Assembly: GCA_029261715.1 (NCBI GenBank)
Contig: JAJDAT010000014.1
Span: forward strand, 248,001 to 312,000
Direction of reading: 5' to 3'
Origin: Nitrospinia bacterium
GTDB lineage: Bacteria > Nitrospinota > Nitrospinia > Nitrospinales > JAJDAT01
DNA length: 64,000 nucleotides
The position numbers were made by a program, and so were the translations under genes. Positions 43,549 through 54,107 of the stretch are shown one piece after another; the stretch's first letter is position 1; each line of letters starts with the position of its first letter. Below the pieces are notes generated by a model. The model was not told the origin of the DNA. It did no database searches and saw only the letters and a list, made by a program, of their open reading frames with translations.

Positions 43549-45606
43549 TTACCGAGGACTAGCCGCAATATTTCCGCCATCGATCGTTAAAACGCTCCCA
43601 GTAGTTTTTTCCGCCAAAGTCAAATGCAAAAAACCTTCGGCTACATCGCAATCGTATACTTCTTGGGAAAGGAGATTGTTTTTAAAGTAATCATCCGGCT
43701 CTAAATTTCTTGCCGCTGCGCGTTCTTTAATAAACTCTTCAGAAAACATACCCGTCCGCACCCGATCTGCATTTACGGCGTTTGAACGAATATTATCCGA
43801 TCCATAATCTAACGCGTATTGTTTTGTTAAAGCGACAACAGCGGCTTTAGGAAGCGCATAAGGTCCAAAATCTTTTCCTGGATTGAATGCAGCTTTGGAA
43901 GCGTTAAAAAGCAACACGCCTCCAGTTTTTTGCGCTATAAAAATTTTAACGGCACGGCAAGCTAACGCCTGGTGGGCGAAAAAATTCAACTCAAAACTAC
44001 TACGTAAAGCTTCAGGGTCTACATGACCAATACTGCCTTGAACCGCATTGCCTGCATTCGAAATTAAAACATCTAATCCCCCATAAGTATTTAGGAGGAT
44101 TGAAAAGCTTTCGTCCACGGCTTTTTCATCAGTAATATCTAATGTTTGAATTGTCGTATGGCCTTTTGAAATTTTTTTCAGGCTCTCCAACGCGGCGGAT
44201 AATTTATCGCCGTCTCTATCAAGTAAAAATAAATTTGCTCCATTTTGGGCAAATAATCGCGCTGTTCCCAACCCAATTCCAGAAGCTGCCCCTGAAATTA
44301 AAACAACTTTTCCTTGAAGTTTTAACGGAACGCTTTTCCCTAGTTTAGCTTGTTCTAACGACCAATATTCCATGTCGAATAAATCGTCGTCCTTTAATGG
44401 GTCAAATTTCCCAACGCTAAATGCCTTACGAACTACTTGGAAGGAACGCTCATAGACATCCGCAGCAACGCGAGTTTCTTTAACCGTTTTCCCTATCGTT
44501 ACTAAACCAACTCCGGCGATCAAAGCCACTCTCGGCAAAGGATCTAATTCAGTCTTATCGACTCCTTTTTTCTCTTTATTGGTTTTAAAGTAACAATGAT
44601 AGTTTTCAATGTATTCATCTAAACCCTGGGAAATTTCTTTGCGGAGAACATCGTCGTCGGTCAAATTCTTTGGGTTCAACAATAAAGGTTTTTGCTTCGT
44701 TCGAATGACATGATCAGGCGTTATTGTGCCTATTTGAGACCAGTTTGCACACTCCTCACTGTTTGCAAAGGATAATGCGTCTGGGTTTTCCCTATAATGA
44801 AGAGTCCAAGAAGCCTTCGTGTGTTCATGATAAAGACCTCTAAGGATAGGACCAATTTTCTCTAAAATCTCAGAAGGCTTTAACTTGGGCAAGGTTTGTT
44901 GCGGACTATAAGTCTTTAAATCGTATTTTGCTATGTATTCTTCCGCCCGAGTTACCGCCTCTATATGATAGTCATAACTTTCTTTTGCCGTTTCTCCAAA
45001 AGTAAATAGTCCATGATTTATTAAGACTAGACCTTTTACAGATGGATTTTTCTCATAAGCTTCTGCGGCTGCTTTGGCTAATAAAAACCCTGGCATGATA
45101 TAGGGCACTATCCCAAGGAAATCGCCATAAATTTCCTGGCATAACTCAACAGCATTTGGTTGATTAGCTAAAACCAAAATTTCATCTGCATGAGAATGGT
45201 CAATAAACTTATGCGGCAAAAAAGCGTGCAAAAGAGTTTCTACCGATGGGTTTGGGGACTTAGCGTCTAATAAGTTTACTCTTTGGTCGTTGACCATATC
45301 TTCGTCGCTCAACGCCTCTAATTCTCTCAGCTTCAATATATAATCCAACTTCACTCCAGGCAGTCCTGGAGGCTCAATCGTATCTAAATCCCAACCGCTC
45401 CCTTTAACATATAAGACGTTCGTCTCTTCCCCAATTCGATTTTTAACAACTGACTTAACAGAAGTGTTACCTCCCCCATGGATTACTAAAGCGGGATTAG
45501 AACCTATCAACCGAGAAGTATAAACTCGAAGAGCTATGTCTTCGGAGACGTCTGAATATTTATTTATAGCCGCTTGGGCTTCTTGATCATTCCAATTATT
45601 TTCCAT
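43549..45606 (-). CDS. Class II aldolase - short-chain dehydrogenase fusion
   Basis: The 685-residue protein is of the bifunctional rhamnulose-1-phosphate aldolase/alcohol dehydrogenase type. The aldolase part (1-400) has VIHGGGNTSVK, the zinc ligands in FIDHSHADEIL and NHGLFTFG, and LYVKGSGWDL. The SDR part (about 425-685) has VLISGAASGIGLG, SNAGNA and YALPKAAVVALT with the catalytic Tyr/Lys. The C-terminus reads TIDGGN. Such proteins split a sugar phosphate and oxidise or reduce lactaldehyde. No rhamnose genes are nearby, so the substrate remains open. I start at MENNWND (45606); the open frame further upstream overlaps the next gene. Confidence 0.88.
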   Translation of the reverse strand: MENNWNDQEAQAAINKYSDVSEDIALRVYTSRLIGSNPALVIHGGGNTSVKSVVKNRIGEETNVLYVKGSGWDLDTIEPPGLPGVKLDYILKLRELEALSDEDMVNDQRVNLLDAKSPNPSVETLLHAFLPHKFIDHSHADEILVLANQPNAVELCQEIYGDFLGIVPYIMPGFLLAKAAAEAYEKNPSVKGLVLINHGLFTFGETAKESYDYHIEAVTRAEEYIAKYDLKTYSPQQTLPKLKPSEILEKIGPILRGLYHEHTKASWTLHYRENPDALSFANSEECANWSQIGTITPDHVIRTKQKPLLLNPKNLTDDDVLRKEISQGLDEYIENYHCYFKTNKEKKGVDKTELDPLPRVALIAGVGLVTIGKTVKETRVAADVYERSFQVVRKAFSVGKFDPLKDDDLFDMEYWSLEQAKLGKSVPLKLQGKVVLISGAASGIGLGTARLFAQNGANLFLLDRDGDKLSAALESLKKISKGHTTIQTLDITDEKAVDESFSILLNTYGGLDVLISNAGNAVQGSIGHVDPEALRSSFELNFFAHQALACRAVKIFIAQKTGGVLLFNASKAAFNPGKDFGPYALPKAAVVALTKQYALDYGSDNIRSNAVNADRVRTGMFSEEFIKERAAARNLEPDDYFKNNLLSQEVYDCDVAEGFLHLTLAEKTTGSVLTIDGGNIAASPR

Positions 45607-45667
45607 AACGACACAAAGTACCAAAACTAAGTTTAAAATTAAAGTGGGAAAACATAAACTTTCCGCT

Positions 45668-47317
45668 TCATCGTAAATCAAAAATAAGCATTGAACCGCC
45701 GCCAAGTATAACGTCAGGTTTTCTTTGACGCAACGGCGCGTAATAACCTGGAGGTAGATTATAAACTCCTTGCAACAAAGTTGCACTCACAGCAATCACT
45801 CCCTTCAATTCCAATTCGGGAGACCCTCTCCACTTTTCCTGAAGAAAAAATGGCAAAGGCTCATATCTAACTCCATAAGCTTCAGGATTGGCCGTCCCAA
45901 AATATCCTAAACGTATCTCTTTGACTTTATTATCTTTTTGCCACCTAGCTAACGCTGGAAGATCTTGTCCCCAATCTAGATTAGAATCCACTAAGTGAAA
46001 TCGCTTTTTCTCAGGAGGTATCAATTGATTAAAATACGAAATGTAGTTAGGGTGAGCCGCAAAAACCTCAATCGCTAACCATCCAATTAAAACCAATAAA
46101 CCAACCCTAAACTTGGGAATCTTTACTAGAGCGCCTGCAAACAGAAACAAAAAGGGATAGATCGATAACAAATACCGTAAACCAAGATTAACCTTCTTTG
46201 TCGTCAACGCCAAAACAAAACAAATTAAGGCTAAAACAATCCATCCCATTTTTTTACCAATAGGCTCTTTGTCAATAAACCGCCAGACCAATGCGCCCAA
46301 TAATAAAATCAGTAAAGGAATCGGAGTTTTGTACGCAAAGGCTTTCAGGAAAAAAGTTGACCATCCACTATCAGAGATTTCTCCATCCAAATAATAAACC
46401 CTTCCGGATTTAACAGAATTCCATCCTTGTTGCAGCCCTTCAAAATAATCAGGCATTGGAATTAATATTCCCAAGCCTTCGATACGATCTAAAGAAAAAC
46501 CATACAAGCCCCAAACAATAAAAAACGCTATAAGAGTTATAAACAACCAAACAATGATCGCGTAAAAAACACCTCTAGCTTTGTCTAACCGATCTAAGGT
46601 CGTACGCGACATAAAGTTTAGCGCTGGCCGAAATTCAACTCTTCCTAGACCTTGAGCTAAAAGTAAAACTGCCAATGTAATTGGAATCAATAATAAAGCT
46701 AAATGCTTAGAGCCAATAGCCGCGCCCAAACATAGTCCAGCGACAATAGTTTTCTTAATAGACGGAAAACGTAATAAGTTCCAGAATGAGAAATAGTAAA
46801 CAAATAAAAAAAACGTCAGCCCCAAATCTGTAGTGACTAAGCGACTATGAGCCAGAATTGCTGGAGAAAAACAATATAAGGCTAATGAAAAAAGTCCCCC
46901 TTCGTATCCATATAATTCCCGCGCCCACCAAAAAATCGAGACCCCCAATAAAACAGATAAAAAAACTGTAACCAGTCGCGCTTGAAATATCATAGTTCTG
47001 CCGTCGTTAGCTTCCGACCACAAAACTCTCCGGGAATAATGAAAGAAAGGATGCATCTCCGAATTTGCCGATGGCAATATTGGATTATTAATTATGCTTA
47101 CCGGTAACCCCTGTAGAAAATTAACCAGAGGTGGATGCTCCTTATTGAGCGTAAATCCTTTCCCAGATAATGGATACAAACCGCGAATTAAATGGTTCGT
47201 TTCGTCAAATGTCGCTGATTTTTGAATCAAACTTGAAATAGTCAAAGAGACAAAAATTGCAAGCAACACAAACACTGGCAAAAAACGATTATTTTTAATA
47301 GCGGTAAGAAAATTCAC
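45668..47317 (-). CDS. GT39-like membrane glycosyltransferase
   Basis: The 549-residue protein has about 11 membrane helices. The acidic motif is in the first loop, QKSATFDETNHLIRG (Asp38/Glu39), followed by NKEHPPLVNFLQGLP. Both are hallmarks of GT39/PMT-like GT-C enzymes. Further landmarks are SRLVTTDLGLTFF and HPNYISYFN. It should transfer a sugar from a polyprenyl phosphate donor on the periplasmic face, perhaps to protein or lipid A. The start is GTG at 47317 without a clear ribosome-binding site. The acceptor is unknown. Confidence 0.85.
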   Translation of the reverse strand: MNFLTAIKNNRFLPVFVLLAIFVSLTISSLIQKSATFDETNHLIRGLYPLSGKGFTLNKEHPPLVNFLQGLPVSIINNPILPSANSEMHPFFHYSRRVLWSEANDGRTMIFQARLVTVFLSVLLGVSIFWWARELYGYEGGLFSLALYCFSPAILAHSRLVTTDLGLTFFLFVYYFSFWNLLRFPSIKKTIVAGLCLGAAIGSKHLALLLIPITLAVLLLAQGLGRVEFRPALNFMSRTTLDRLDKARGVFYAIIVWLFITLIAFFIVWGLYGFSLDRIEGLGILIPMPDYFEGLQQGWNSVKSGRVYYLDGEISDSGWSTFFLKAFAYKTPIPLLILLLGALVWRFIDKEPIGKKMGWIVLALICFVLALTTKKVNLGLRYLLSIYPFLFLFAGALVKIPKFRVGLLVLIGWLAIEVFAAHPNYISYFNQLIPPEKKRFHLVDSNLDWGQDLPALARWQKDNKVKEIRLGYFGTANPEAYGVRYEPLPFFLQEKWRGSPELELKGVIAVSATLLQGVYNLPPGYYAPLRQRKPDVILGGGSMLIFDLR

Positions 47318-47422
47318 AGAGGAACCGAAAGGCTTATAATTCTGAGGAAAGTAGGGAAATACTCGTTATTTTTTTCTCAATATTATCACTTCATCACGTT
47401 TATATAAAAAAGTTTCTAAATA

Positions 47423-48238
47423 TTACGGTAAAACAAAATCGTACTCGCCAACAACCCCATCTTTAAACTCTTCTGAAGGATTGACTTTGTATTCAACGAC
47501 AAGGCTCTCCTGTTCCTTTTTAGATAACCTATCGTCTCTCAAAATAAAATCTTCCGTATTTAGTTTTTGAATCATTTTATTATCATTTATGGCGTCACCT
47601 TTAAAATAAAGCTGGGTGATGAGTTGTCCTCTTCCCGGAGCCATAATCAAAAAATGTAAATGAGGCGGTCGAAAAACTTTACCTCTCCGGTCGATTGGAT
47701 AATAACCCGGAACAATCGTTTTGAATCTATAGTTTCCATTTTTGTCGGTAATGTTTCGTCCCCAGTATTGAAAATTTTCATCGTGAGCTCTCTCAACCCG
47801 CTGGCCCGTCTTCGGATGAATAAAGCTCAAGTTCTCGGTATCGCCTTTATGATTGTATCTACCAGAAGCCGAAGCATTCCACATTATAATGGTCGCTCCC
47901 GGCACAGCAATACAATCTTGTTTTTCACGCGCAAGCACACGACCTTTTATGTAAACAGCTTGTCCTTTGGCAATACCCGAATGCTTTTGAATGAAAGTAA
48001 GATCATTATCATTTGCGCCCCAGATAGGAAGTCGAGGATCTAAATTTTCACGTATGACGTGAATTTCGTCTCCATCGTCTGGGAAAAAAGGACCAATAGT
48101 TTGAGTGGGAGTTTTTTGAAGATCACAAACTTTGCCTAAAGCTGACGACGCGACCATAGGAACAATAACAGCTCCTAAAGAACCCAAACCAAATTTTAAG
48201 AAACTTCTTCGAGAAAAAAATTTTACCTTTGATTTCAT
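47423..48238 (-). CDS. Tat-exported intradiol ring-cleavage dioxygenase-like protein
   Basis: The 271-residue protein begins with a twin-arginine signal, SRRSFLKFG, followed by a hydrophobic stretch ending VASSALG. The mature part has TIGPFF-DDG, then the beta-sandwich of catechol/protocatechuate dioxygenases. Likely non-heme Fe(III) ligands are a Tyr in SGRYNHKG, a Tyr in VPGYYPID and two His in RPPHLHFLI, the classical 2-Tyr/2-His set. Substrate is probably an aromatic diol in the periplasm. I start at ATG 48238 with GAGG 8 nt upstream. The gene is divergent from the next oxidoreductase. Confidence 0.9.
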   Translation of the reverse strand: MKSKVKFFSRRSFLKFGLGSLGAVIVPMVASSALGKVCDLQKTPTQTIGPFFPDDGDEIHVIRENLDPRLPIWGANDNDLTFIQKHSGIAKGQAVYIKGRVLAREKQDCIAVPGATIIMWNASASGRYNHKGDTENLSFIHPKTGQRVERAHDENFQYWGRNITDKNGNYRFKTIVPGYYPIDRRGKVFRPPHLHFLIMAPGRGQLITQLYFKGDAINDNKMIQKLNTEDFILRDDRLSKKEQESLVVEYKVNPSEEFKDGVVGEYDFVLP

Positions 48239-48333
48239 TATCAAAACCTCATTTAAATAAAACGAAAATTTGTTTATTCTTATAGCTTATTATAGCCTTA
48301 AAATATCGTCCCAATCTGAGGAGAAAAATCAAA

Positions 48334-49353
48334 ATGAATGCGATTGGTTATACTGGCGGAAAACCTCTTAATGATCCCGACGCTTTTGTACAATTCGAAC
48401 AAGAAACCCCAAGCCCAAGCGGTCGAGATTTATTAGTCGAAGTTAGAGCGATTTCCGTAAATCCTGTAGACACTAAAGTTCGGGAAAAAACTTCCGAACC
48501 TCAAAACCCACCTCTCATTCTAGGTTGGGATGCGGCTGGGAAAGTAATATCTGTCGGCCCTGAAGCGGAACTATTTAAACCTGGCGACAAAGTATTTTAC
48601 GCAGGTTCTATCAACCGTCCAGGTAGTAATAGTCCATTTCAGCTTGTGGACGAAAGAATCGTCGGAAGTATGCCTAAAACGCTTAGTTTTGAAGAAGCGG
48701 CAGCTTTACCTTTAACTTCTATCACCGCCTGGGAAGCTCTTTTTGATCGACTCAGAATTCCAAAAAATAAATCGGGTAAAAGTATTTTGGTATTAGGAGG
48801 CGCCGGAGGGGTTGGTTCTATTGCAATTCAACTAGCTAACAAAGTAGCAGGGTTAAAAGTCATCGCCACAGCATCGCGACCAGAAACCAAAAAATGGTGT
48901 CACGATTTAGGCGCCCATCACGTCGTCAATCACCATGAGAATATTCCTAATCAATTAAACGAGATTGGCTTTGAAACAATAGATTACGCTTTAATTTTCA
49001 ATGATACCGACAAAAACTATCCTTCTGCAGCCGAGGCGATAGCTCCTCAAGGTAAAATATGCTCTATTGTTGAAAACCAATCATCATTAGATATGGGACT
49101 GCTCAAATCCAAAAGCGCTTCCTTTCATTGGGAATTCATGTTTACTCGCCCCATGTTTAAAACACCTGATATGATCGAACAACATCTCTTACTCAACGAA
49201 ATTGCCCGCTTAATTGATACTAAAACGATCAAAACCACAGTTAACCAAATCATGAGCCCTATTAATGTTGAAAACTTACGAAAAGCGCATGATACTTTGG
49301 AAAAAGGTCGTACTATCGGTAAAATTGTTCTAAAAGATTGGCCATCTACCTAG
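48334..49353 (+). CDS. Zinc-type alcohol dehydrogenase-like / quinone oxidoreductase (MDR family)
   Basis: The 339-residue protein belongs to the medium-chain reductases. It has AISVNPVDTKVR, LGWDAAGKVISVG and GDKVFYAG in the GroES-like half. LPLTSITAWEALFDRL and VLGGAGGVGSIAIQLA form the NADPH-binding half. It lacks the GHE zinc motif of true alcohol dehydrogenases, so it is probably zinc-free and NADPH-dependent. AGGAG lies 10 nt before the ATG. It is not obviously connected to the purine operon that follows. Confidence 0.88.
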   Translation: MNAIGYTGGKPLNDPDAFVQFEQETPSPSGRDLLVEVRAISVNPVDTKVREKTSEPQNPPLILGWDAAGKVISVGPEAELFKPGDKVFYAGSINRPGSNSPFQLVDERIVGSMPKTLSFEEAAALPLTSITAWEALFDRLRIPKNKSGKSILVLGGAGGVGSIAIQLANKVAGLKVIATASRPETKKWCHDLGAHHVVNHHENIPNQLNEIGFETIDYALIFNDTDKNYPSAAEAIAPQGKICSIVENQSSLDMGLLKSKSASFHWEFMFTRPMFKTPDMIEQHLLLNEIARLIDTKTIKTTVNQIMSPINVENLRKAHDTLEKGRTIGKIVLKDWPST

Positions 49354-49446
49354 GGTAAATATTTTAAATTCAATAAATTACCTAAAAGTCATATTTCTGC
49401 TTTTTTGTTGAGTGATAAACACAAGTTAATATGCTATTCTTCTCCC

Positions 49447-49695
49447 ATGCTGGCTAAGATTCACGTGACATTAAAAGATGGCGTTTTGGACACGCAAGGA
49501 AAAGCCGTCCACCATGCCCTTAACGACTTGGGCTATGAAGAGGTTCAAGGAGTGAATTTAGGGAAATACGTCGAGGTTCAACTAGATGGATTATCCCAAG
49601 CCGAAGCGGAAGATCGCGTTCGCGAAATGTGCCAAAAATTATTGGCAAATCCCGTCATCGAATCCTATCGATTTACCCTGGATTCCCAGGAATAA
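49447..49695 (+). CDS. purS: Phosphoribosylformylglycinamidine synthase subunit PurS
   Basis: PurS is the small subunit that bridges PurQ and PurL in the three-part FGAM synthase. The 82-residue product begins MLAKIHVTLKDGVLDTQGKA and has NPVIESYRF near the C-terminus, both typical. I start at 49447; a longer frame from 49405 adds 14 residues unlike the family. The next gene is 27 nt downstream. A short purL (744 residues) in the same operon fits a system that needs PurS and PurQ. Confidence 0.93.
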   Translation: MLAKIHVTLKDGVLDTQGKAVHHALNDLGYEEVQGVNLGKYVEVQLDGLSQAEAEDRVREMCQKLLANPVIESYRFTLDSQE

Positions 49696-49722
49696 TCATT
49701 CAACTTTACGGACCCATAGAAA

Positions 49723-50409
49723 ATGAAATGCGGTATCGTTGTATTTCCCGGATCTAATTGCGATAGGGACTCTTTCCACATCCTGAAAGAAATATTAGGG
49801 TTGGAAACCGAATGGATTTGGCACAAGGAAAACTCACTCAAAAAATTTGATCTGATCGTTCTGCCAGGAGGGTTTTCTTATGGAGATTACCTAAGGCCTG
49901 GAGCAATCGCAAAATTTTCACCAATCATGAAATCCATCATGGAATACGCCGAAAATGGCGGGAAATTGCTTGGAATTTGTAATGGATTTCAAATTCTTCT
50001 GGAATGTGGATTATTACCAGGGGTTCTAATGCGTAATATTTCTCACGCTTTCATTTGTGATACGGTGCCTGTTCGATTAGAAAATGATCAAACTCCTTTT
50101 ACTTCCAATAGCTCTAAAGGAAGCGTATTAAAATTACCCATTGCACATGCCGACGGCCGTTACTTTGCCGATGAAAATACCCTTAAAGAATTAGAAGATA
50201 ACGATCAAGTCGTTTTACGCTATTGTGATTCTTCTGGAATGGTTGCCAGCGAAAATAATCCTAACGGTTCCTTAACTAACATTGCGGGAATCGTAAATAA
50301 GTCTAAAACAATTTGTGGAATGATGCCGCATCCAGAAAGACAGGCAGATCCTGCATGGCCAAATGTAGACGGACAAGTTATTTTCCGATCTCTTATTCAA
50401 TCAAGTTGA
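49723..50409 (+). CDS. purQ: Phosphoribosylformylglycinamidine synthase subunit PurQ
   Basis: PurQ is the glutaminase subunit that supplies ammonia for FGAR to FGAM conversion. The 228-residue class I amidotransferase begins [14 protein letters not shown]. It has the oxyanion [14 protein letters not shown], the nucleophile cysteine in [11 protein letters not shown] (about 88) and the catalytic His/Glu in MMPHPERQ near the C-terminus. It lies between purS and purL in a compact operon. Confidence 0.96.
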   Translation: MKCGIVVFPGSNCDRDSFHILKEILGLETEWIWHKENSLKKFDLIVLPGGFSYGDYLRPGAIAKFSPIMKSIMEYAENGGKLLGICNGFQILLECGLLPGVLMRNISHAFICDTVPVRLENDQTPFTSNSSKGSVLKLPIAHADGRYFADENTLKELEDNDQVVLRYCDSSGMVASENNPNGSLTNIAGIVNKSKTICGMMPHPERQADPAWPNVDGQVIFRSLIQSS

Positions 50410-50419
50410 AATAGCTAAT

Positions 50420-52654
50420 ATGCCTTTACCTCCTTCTCCACTAGTAAACATAGACAACATTGAAAGCTTGGGTTTAACTCTGCCTGAATTTGAGCGAATT
50501 CAACACCTTTTAGGGCGAAATCCTAATTGGACAGAATTAGGGATTTTCTCTGTTATGTGGAGCGAACATTGCAGTTATAAAAGCTCTAAAGTCCACCTCA
50601 AGAACTTACCCACAGAAGGACCGCGCGTAGTTCAAGGTCCTGGAGAAAACGCAGGGGTGGTAGACATTGGAGACGGAAAGGTAGCCGTATTTAAAATCGA
50701 AAGTCACAATCATCCTTCCTTTGTGGAACCGTTTCAAGGAGCGGCCACGGGAGTTGGAGGAATTCTTCGAGATATTTTTACAATGGGAGCGCGTCCTATA
50801 GCTCTATTAAATTCACTACGCTTTGGCGACCCAGAAGAACCTCGCACCCGTTATTTATTAAGAGGAGTGGTGAATGGAATCTCTAGCTATGGAAATTGTG
50901 TCGGCGTTCCCAATGTTGGGGGAGAAATAAATTTCGATTTTTGTTACGACAACAATAACCTAGTTAACGTTTTTTGCCTGGGAGTTGCCGATAAAGATCG
51001 AATCTTTCTTGGAAACGCGTCTGGAGTCGGAAACTCGGTTTTATATGTAGGTTCAAAAACCGGTCGCGACGGCATTCATGGAGCTAGCCTTTTAGCTTCT
51101 TCAGAGTTTGACGAAACTACAGAAGCAAAAAGGCCAACGGTGCAAGTTGGAGACCCATTCACGGAAAAGCTTTTAATTGAAGCTTGCTTAGAAGCAATGG
51201 AACACGACTGGATCGTTGGTATTCAGGATATGGGAGCTGCGGGGCTTACCTCTTCATCTTTTGAAATGGCAGATCGATCAGGAACGGGCGTTGAACTTGA
51301 TTTATCTAAAGTTCCTATGAGAGAAACAGGAATGACTCCCTTTGAGATTTTACTTTCTGAATCCCAAGAACGCATGTTATTCGTCATTGAAAAAGGGCAC
51401 GAAGAAGAAGCAAAAAAAATATTTGAAAAGTGGGATTTAGACGCAGTGGTTATTGGTCAAGTAACCGACACTGGAGTCATGCGCATGACAATGGAAGGGG
51501 AAGAAGTCGTTAATTTACCCATTCATGCCGTTGTCGAGTCCGCCCCGCAATTAGTGCGACCAACTAAAAAACCAAATTATATTGAAGCCGTTGACACTCT
51601 AAACTTGAACATAATTCCTGACTTAGAACGAGGAGAAGGAATTTTAAAGCTGTTGCTGAAATCGCTCAATATTGCCGATAAATCCTGGGCCTACAAGCAA
51701 TACGATCACATGGTGGGTATCAACACTTTAGTCATGCCAGGTTCTGACGCCGCTGTTATCCGAGTAAAAGAAACCAATAAAGCTCTCGCTATTTCCGTTG
51801 ACTGCAATAGCCGCTATTGTCATCTCAATCCTTTTCGAGGAGCTCAAATCGCCGTTGCGGAATGCTTTAGAAATATTGCCTGCTCGGGCGGAGTTCCTAT
51901 TGGTCTCACAAATTGCCTCAATTTTGGAAATCCAGAAAAACCAGAAATCATGTGGCAGTTTGAGCAAGCTGTTTTAGGTATTGGAAATGTGTGTAATTAT
52001 TTTTCCGTCCCAGTCGTGAGTGGAAACGTAAGTTTATACAATGAAACAAAAGGAAAATCGATTTATCCAACCCCAGTTGTTGCAGCGGTAGGTCTATTAG
52101 AAGACCAAACAAAACATTGCACTCAGTGGTTTAAAAATCCAGGCGACCATATTGCCCTTTTAGGACTAACCTTAGAAGAAATTGGCGGAACAGATTATCT
52201 AGAAAACTATTTAGATCTTTGTCAAGGAAGCGTTCCGGCATTGGACATCAAATATGAGCGAATGCTACACCAGCTCTGCGTCGAGTTAATTCAAAACGAT
52301 CTGATACAATCGGCTCATGATTGTTCAGAAGGCGGTTTAGCTGTCGCAATTGCGGAATCCTGCTTTTCAGGTCCAAATCAAACATTGGGAGCCACAATCG
52401 AATTAAAATCTTCTATAAGAAATGATGCACTGATGTTTGGAGAATCACAATCACGCATTGTTATTTCTTACTCTCCAGATAAAAAAGAGGTAATAGAAGA
52501 AAGGGTTAATAACGCAGGCATAGATTTTTCCAGCCTTGGAATTGTTGGAGGAAACGATCTAACAGTTCAGCTTAACGACAAAGAATTTATTAAAGAAAAA
52601 ATATCAACGCTTGAAGAGGCATGGAGGGAGCCACTAAAACGCTATGGAGGATAA
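50420..52654 (+). CDS. purL: Phosphoribosylformylglycinamidine synthase subunit PurL (small type)
   Basis: PurL is the ATP-dependent synthase subunit that makes FGAM. The 744-residue length matches the small, PurS/PurQ-dependent type and not the 1300-residue fused form. Motifs include [66 protein letters not shown] and [15 protein letters not shown]. The stop overlaps the purF start by 11 nt. Confidence 0.96.
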   Translation: MPLPPSPLVNIDNIESLGLTLPEFERIQHLLGRNPNWTELGIFSVMWSEHCSYKSSKVHLKNLPTEGPRVVQGPGENAGVVDIGDGKVAVFKIESHNHPSFVEPFQGAATGVGGILRDIFTMGARPIALLNSLRFGDPEEPRTRYLLRGVVNGISSYGNCVGVPNVGGEINFDFCYDNNNLVNVFCLGVADKDRIFLGNASGVGNSVLYVGSKTGRDGIHGASLLASSEFDETTEAKRPTVQVGDPFTEKLLIEACLEAMEHDWIVGIQDMGAAGLTSSSFEMADRSGTGVELDLSKVPMRETGMTPFEILLSESQERMLFVIEKGHEEEAKKIFEKWDLDAVVIGQVTDTGVMRMTMEGEEVVNLPIHAVVESAPQLVRPTKKPNYIEAVDTLNLNIIPDLERGEGILKLLLKSLNIADKSWAYKQYDHMVGINTLVMPGSDAAVIRVKETNKALAISVDCNSRYCHLNPFRGAQIAVAECFRNIACSGGVPIGLTNCLNFGNPEKPEIMWQFEQAVLGIGNVCNYFSVPVVSGNVSLYNETKGKSIYPTPVVAAVGLLEDQTKHCTQWFKNPGDHIALLGLTLEEIGGTDYLENYLDLCQGSVPALDIKYERMLHQLCVELIQNDLIQSAHDCSEGGLAVAIAESCFSGPNQTLGATIELKSSIRNDALMFGESQSRIVISYSPDKKEVIEERVNNAGIDFSSLGIVGGNDLTVQLNDKEFIKEKISTLEEAWREPLKRYGG

Positions 52655-54047
52655 GTTTCACGACGAATGTGGCGTTGTTGGAGTATTTGGTCATCCCGAA
52701 GCGGCAAACCTAGCATATCTAGGTCTATACGCTCTTCAGCACCGGGGACAGGAAAGCGCAGGCATCGTCTCATCAGACGAAAAAAAAGTACACGTTGAGT
52801 TGGGCACTGGTTTGGTAGCAGACGTTTTTAACGAAGAACGACTCTTACAACTTCCAGGTGAAATTGCCATAGGTCATAACCGCTATTCAACAACAGGTGG
52901 CAATCATTTAAAAAATGCCCAACCTTGCTTAATCGAATATCGAGACGGCCCTTTAGCCCTAGCTCACAATGGAAACTTGGTCAATGCAGACGCTATTAGA
53001 CTTGAGTTAGAGTCATCTGGCTCGATTTTTCAATCGACAAACGATAGCGAGGTAATTTTACACCTAATCGCAAAAGACCAAAGCGGCGACTTCATTGATA
53101 ACGTTTCTTCAGCTCTTTCTCAAGTTAAGGGCGCCTACTCACTATTGCTATTAACTAAAGATGGAATTGTAGCCGCTAGAGATCCAAGCGGTTTTCGACC
53201 ACTTTGTTTGGGCAAACTAGACGGAGCATATATTCTGGCATCCGAAACCTGTGTAATGGATTTAGTCAACGCGGAATACATTCGAGAAATTGAACCTGGA
53301 GAAATTGTACAAATCAATCGTTCTGGGATTCAATCATTTTTTCCTTTTGCTCCACATCCGCAAAAGACTTGCGTCTTCGAGCATATTTATTTCGCTCGAC
53401 CAGATAGTCAGGTTTTTGGGGAAGACGTTTACCAAACGCGAAAAGCAATGGGCAAAGCTTTAGCCGAAGAATGGCCAGCTGAAGCGGATATTGTCATTCC
53501 TGTTCCAGACTCCGGAAATATTTCCGCTCTCGGATACTCAGAAAAGTTAAACATACCCTTTGAAATGGGTTTAATTCGTAACCATTATGTCGGAAGAACT
53601 TTTATTGAACCGCAATCGCAAATTCGCGATTTTGGGGTACGCGTGAAACTCAACGCCGTTAAAAACATCGTGCGCGGCAAACGCGTTGTCGTCATTGACG
53701 ACTCAATAGTAAGAGGGACAACCAGCCGAAAAATTGTTAAAATGATTCGCGACTCAGGGGCGACGGAAGTTCATGTGAGGATTAGTTCTCCGCCTAGTTT
53801 ACATCCTTGTTTTTACGGTATAGACACTCCAACCAAGCAGGAACTAATCGCTTTTTCAAAAACGGTCGAAGAAACACGCGAGTATATTATGGCAGATTCT
53901 TTACACTATATTAGTTTAGATAAGATGATGTCTGTCTTTAAAAACAATAGCGATAATTACTGTAAAGCCTGCTTCGACGGAGACTATCCAATTCCAAAAG
54001 AAGATATAGAAACCGAGTCAAATCAACTCGATTTATTTAGTAAATAA
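52644..54047 (+). CDS. purF: Amidophosphoribosyltransferase PurF
   Basis: PurF makes phosphoribosylamine from PRPP and glutamine, the committed step of purine synthesis. The 467-residue protein has a short propeptide MEDKFHDE before the nucleophile Cys9 (CGVVGVFG). [11 protein letters not shown] and GHNRYSTTG follow. The PRPP loop is [14 protein letters not shown]. Cysteines in [21 protein letters not shown] and YCKACF match the 4Fe-4S ligands of the Bacillus-type enzyme. It is the last gene of the purSQLF operon and overlaps purL by 11 nt. Confidence 0.97.
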   Translation: MEDKFHDECGVVGVFGHPEAANLAYLGLYALQHRGQESAGIVSSDEKKVHVELGTGLVADVFNEERLLQLPGEIAIGHNRYSTTGGNHLKNAQPCLIEYRDGPLALAHNGNLVNADAIRLELESSGSIFQSTNDSEVILHLIAKDQSGDFIDNVSSALSQVKGAYSLLLLTKDGIVAARDPSGFRPLCLGKLDGAYILASETCVMDLVNAEYIREIEPGEIVQINRSGIQSFFPFAPHPQKTCVFEHIYFARPDSQVFGEDVYQTRKAMGKALAEEWPAEADIVIPVPDSGNISALGYSEKLNIPFEMGLIRNHYVGRTFIEPQSQIRDFGVRVKLNAVKNIVRGKRVVVIDDSIVRGTTSRKIVKMIRDSGATEVHVRISSPPSLHPCFYGIDTPTKQELIAFSKTVEETREYIMADSLHYISLDKMMSVFKNNSDNYCKACFDGDYPIPKEDIETESNQLDLFSK

Positions 54048-54107
54048 AAGTTGAAAAGTTTTCTTAACTAACGTCCTTTTCCTTTTTTAACCTGCCTACC
54101 TGTGAAA

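Noticed and set aside
45607-45786. 60-codon N-terminal extension of the aldolase-dehydrogenase fusion
   Set aside because: It overlaps the 3' end of the GT39-like gene, is Cys/Leu-rich and unlike the family; MENNWND fits the family start.
49405-49446. N-terminal extension of PurS
   Set aside because: The 14 extra residues are unlike PurS, which begins at the MLAKIHVTLK segment.
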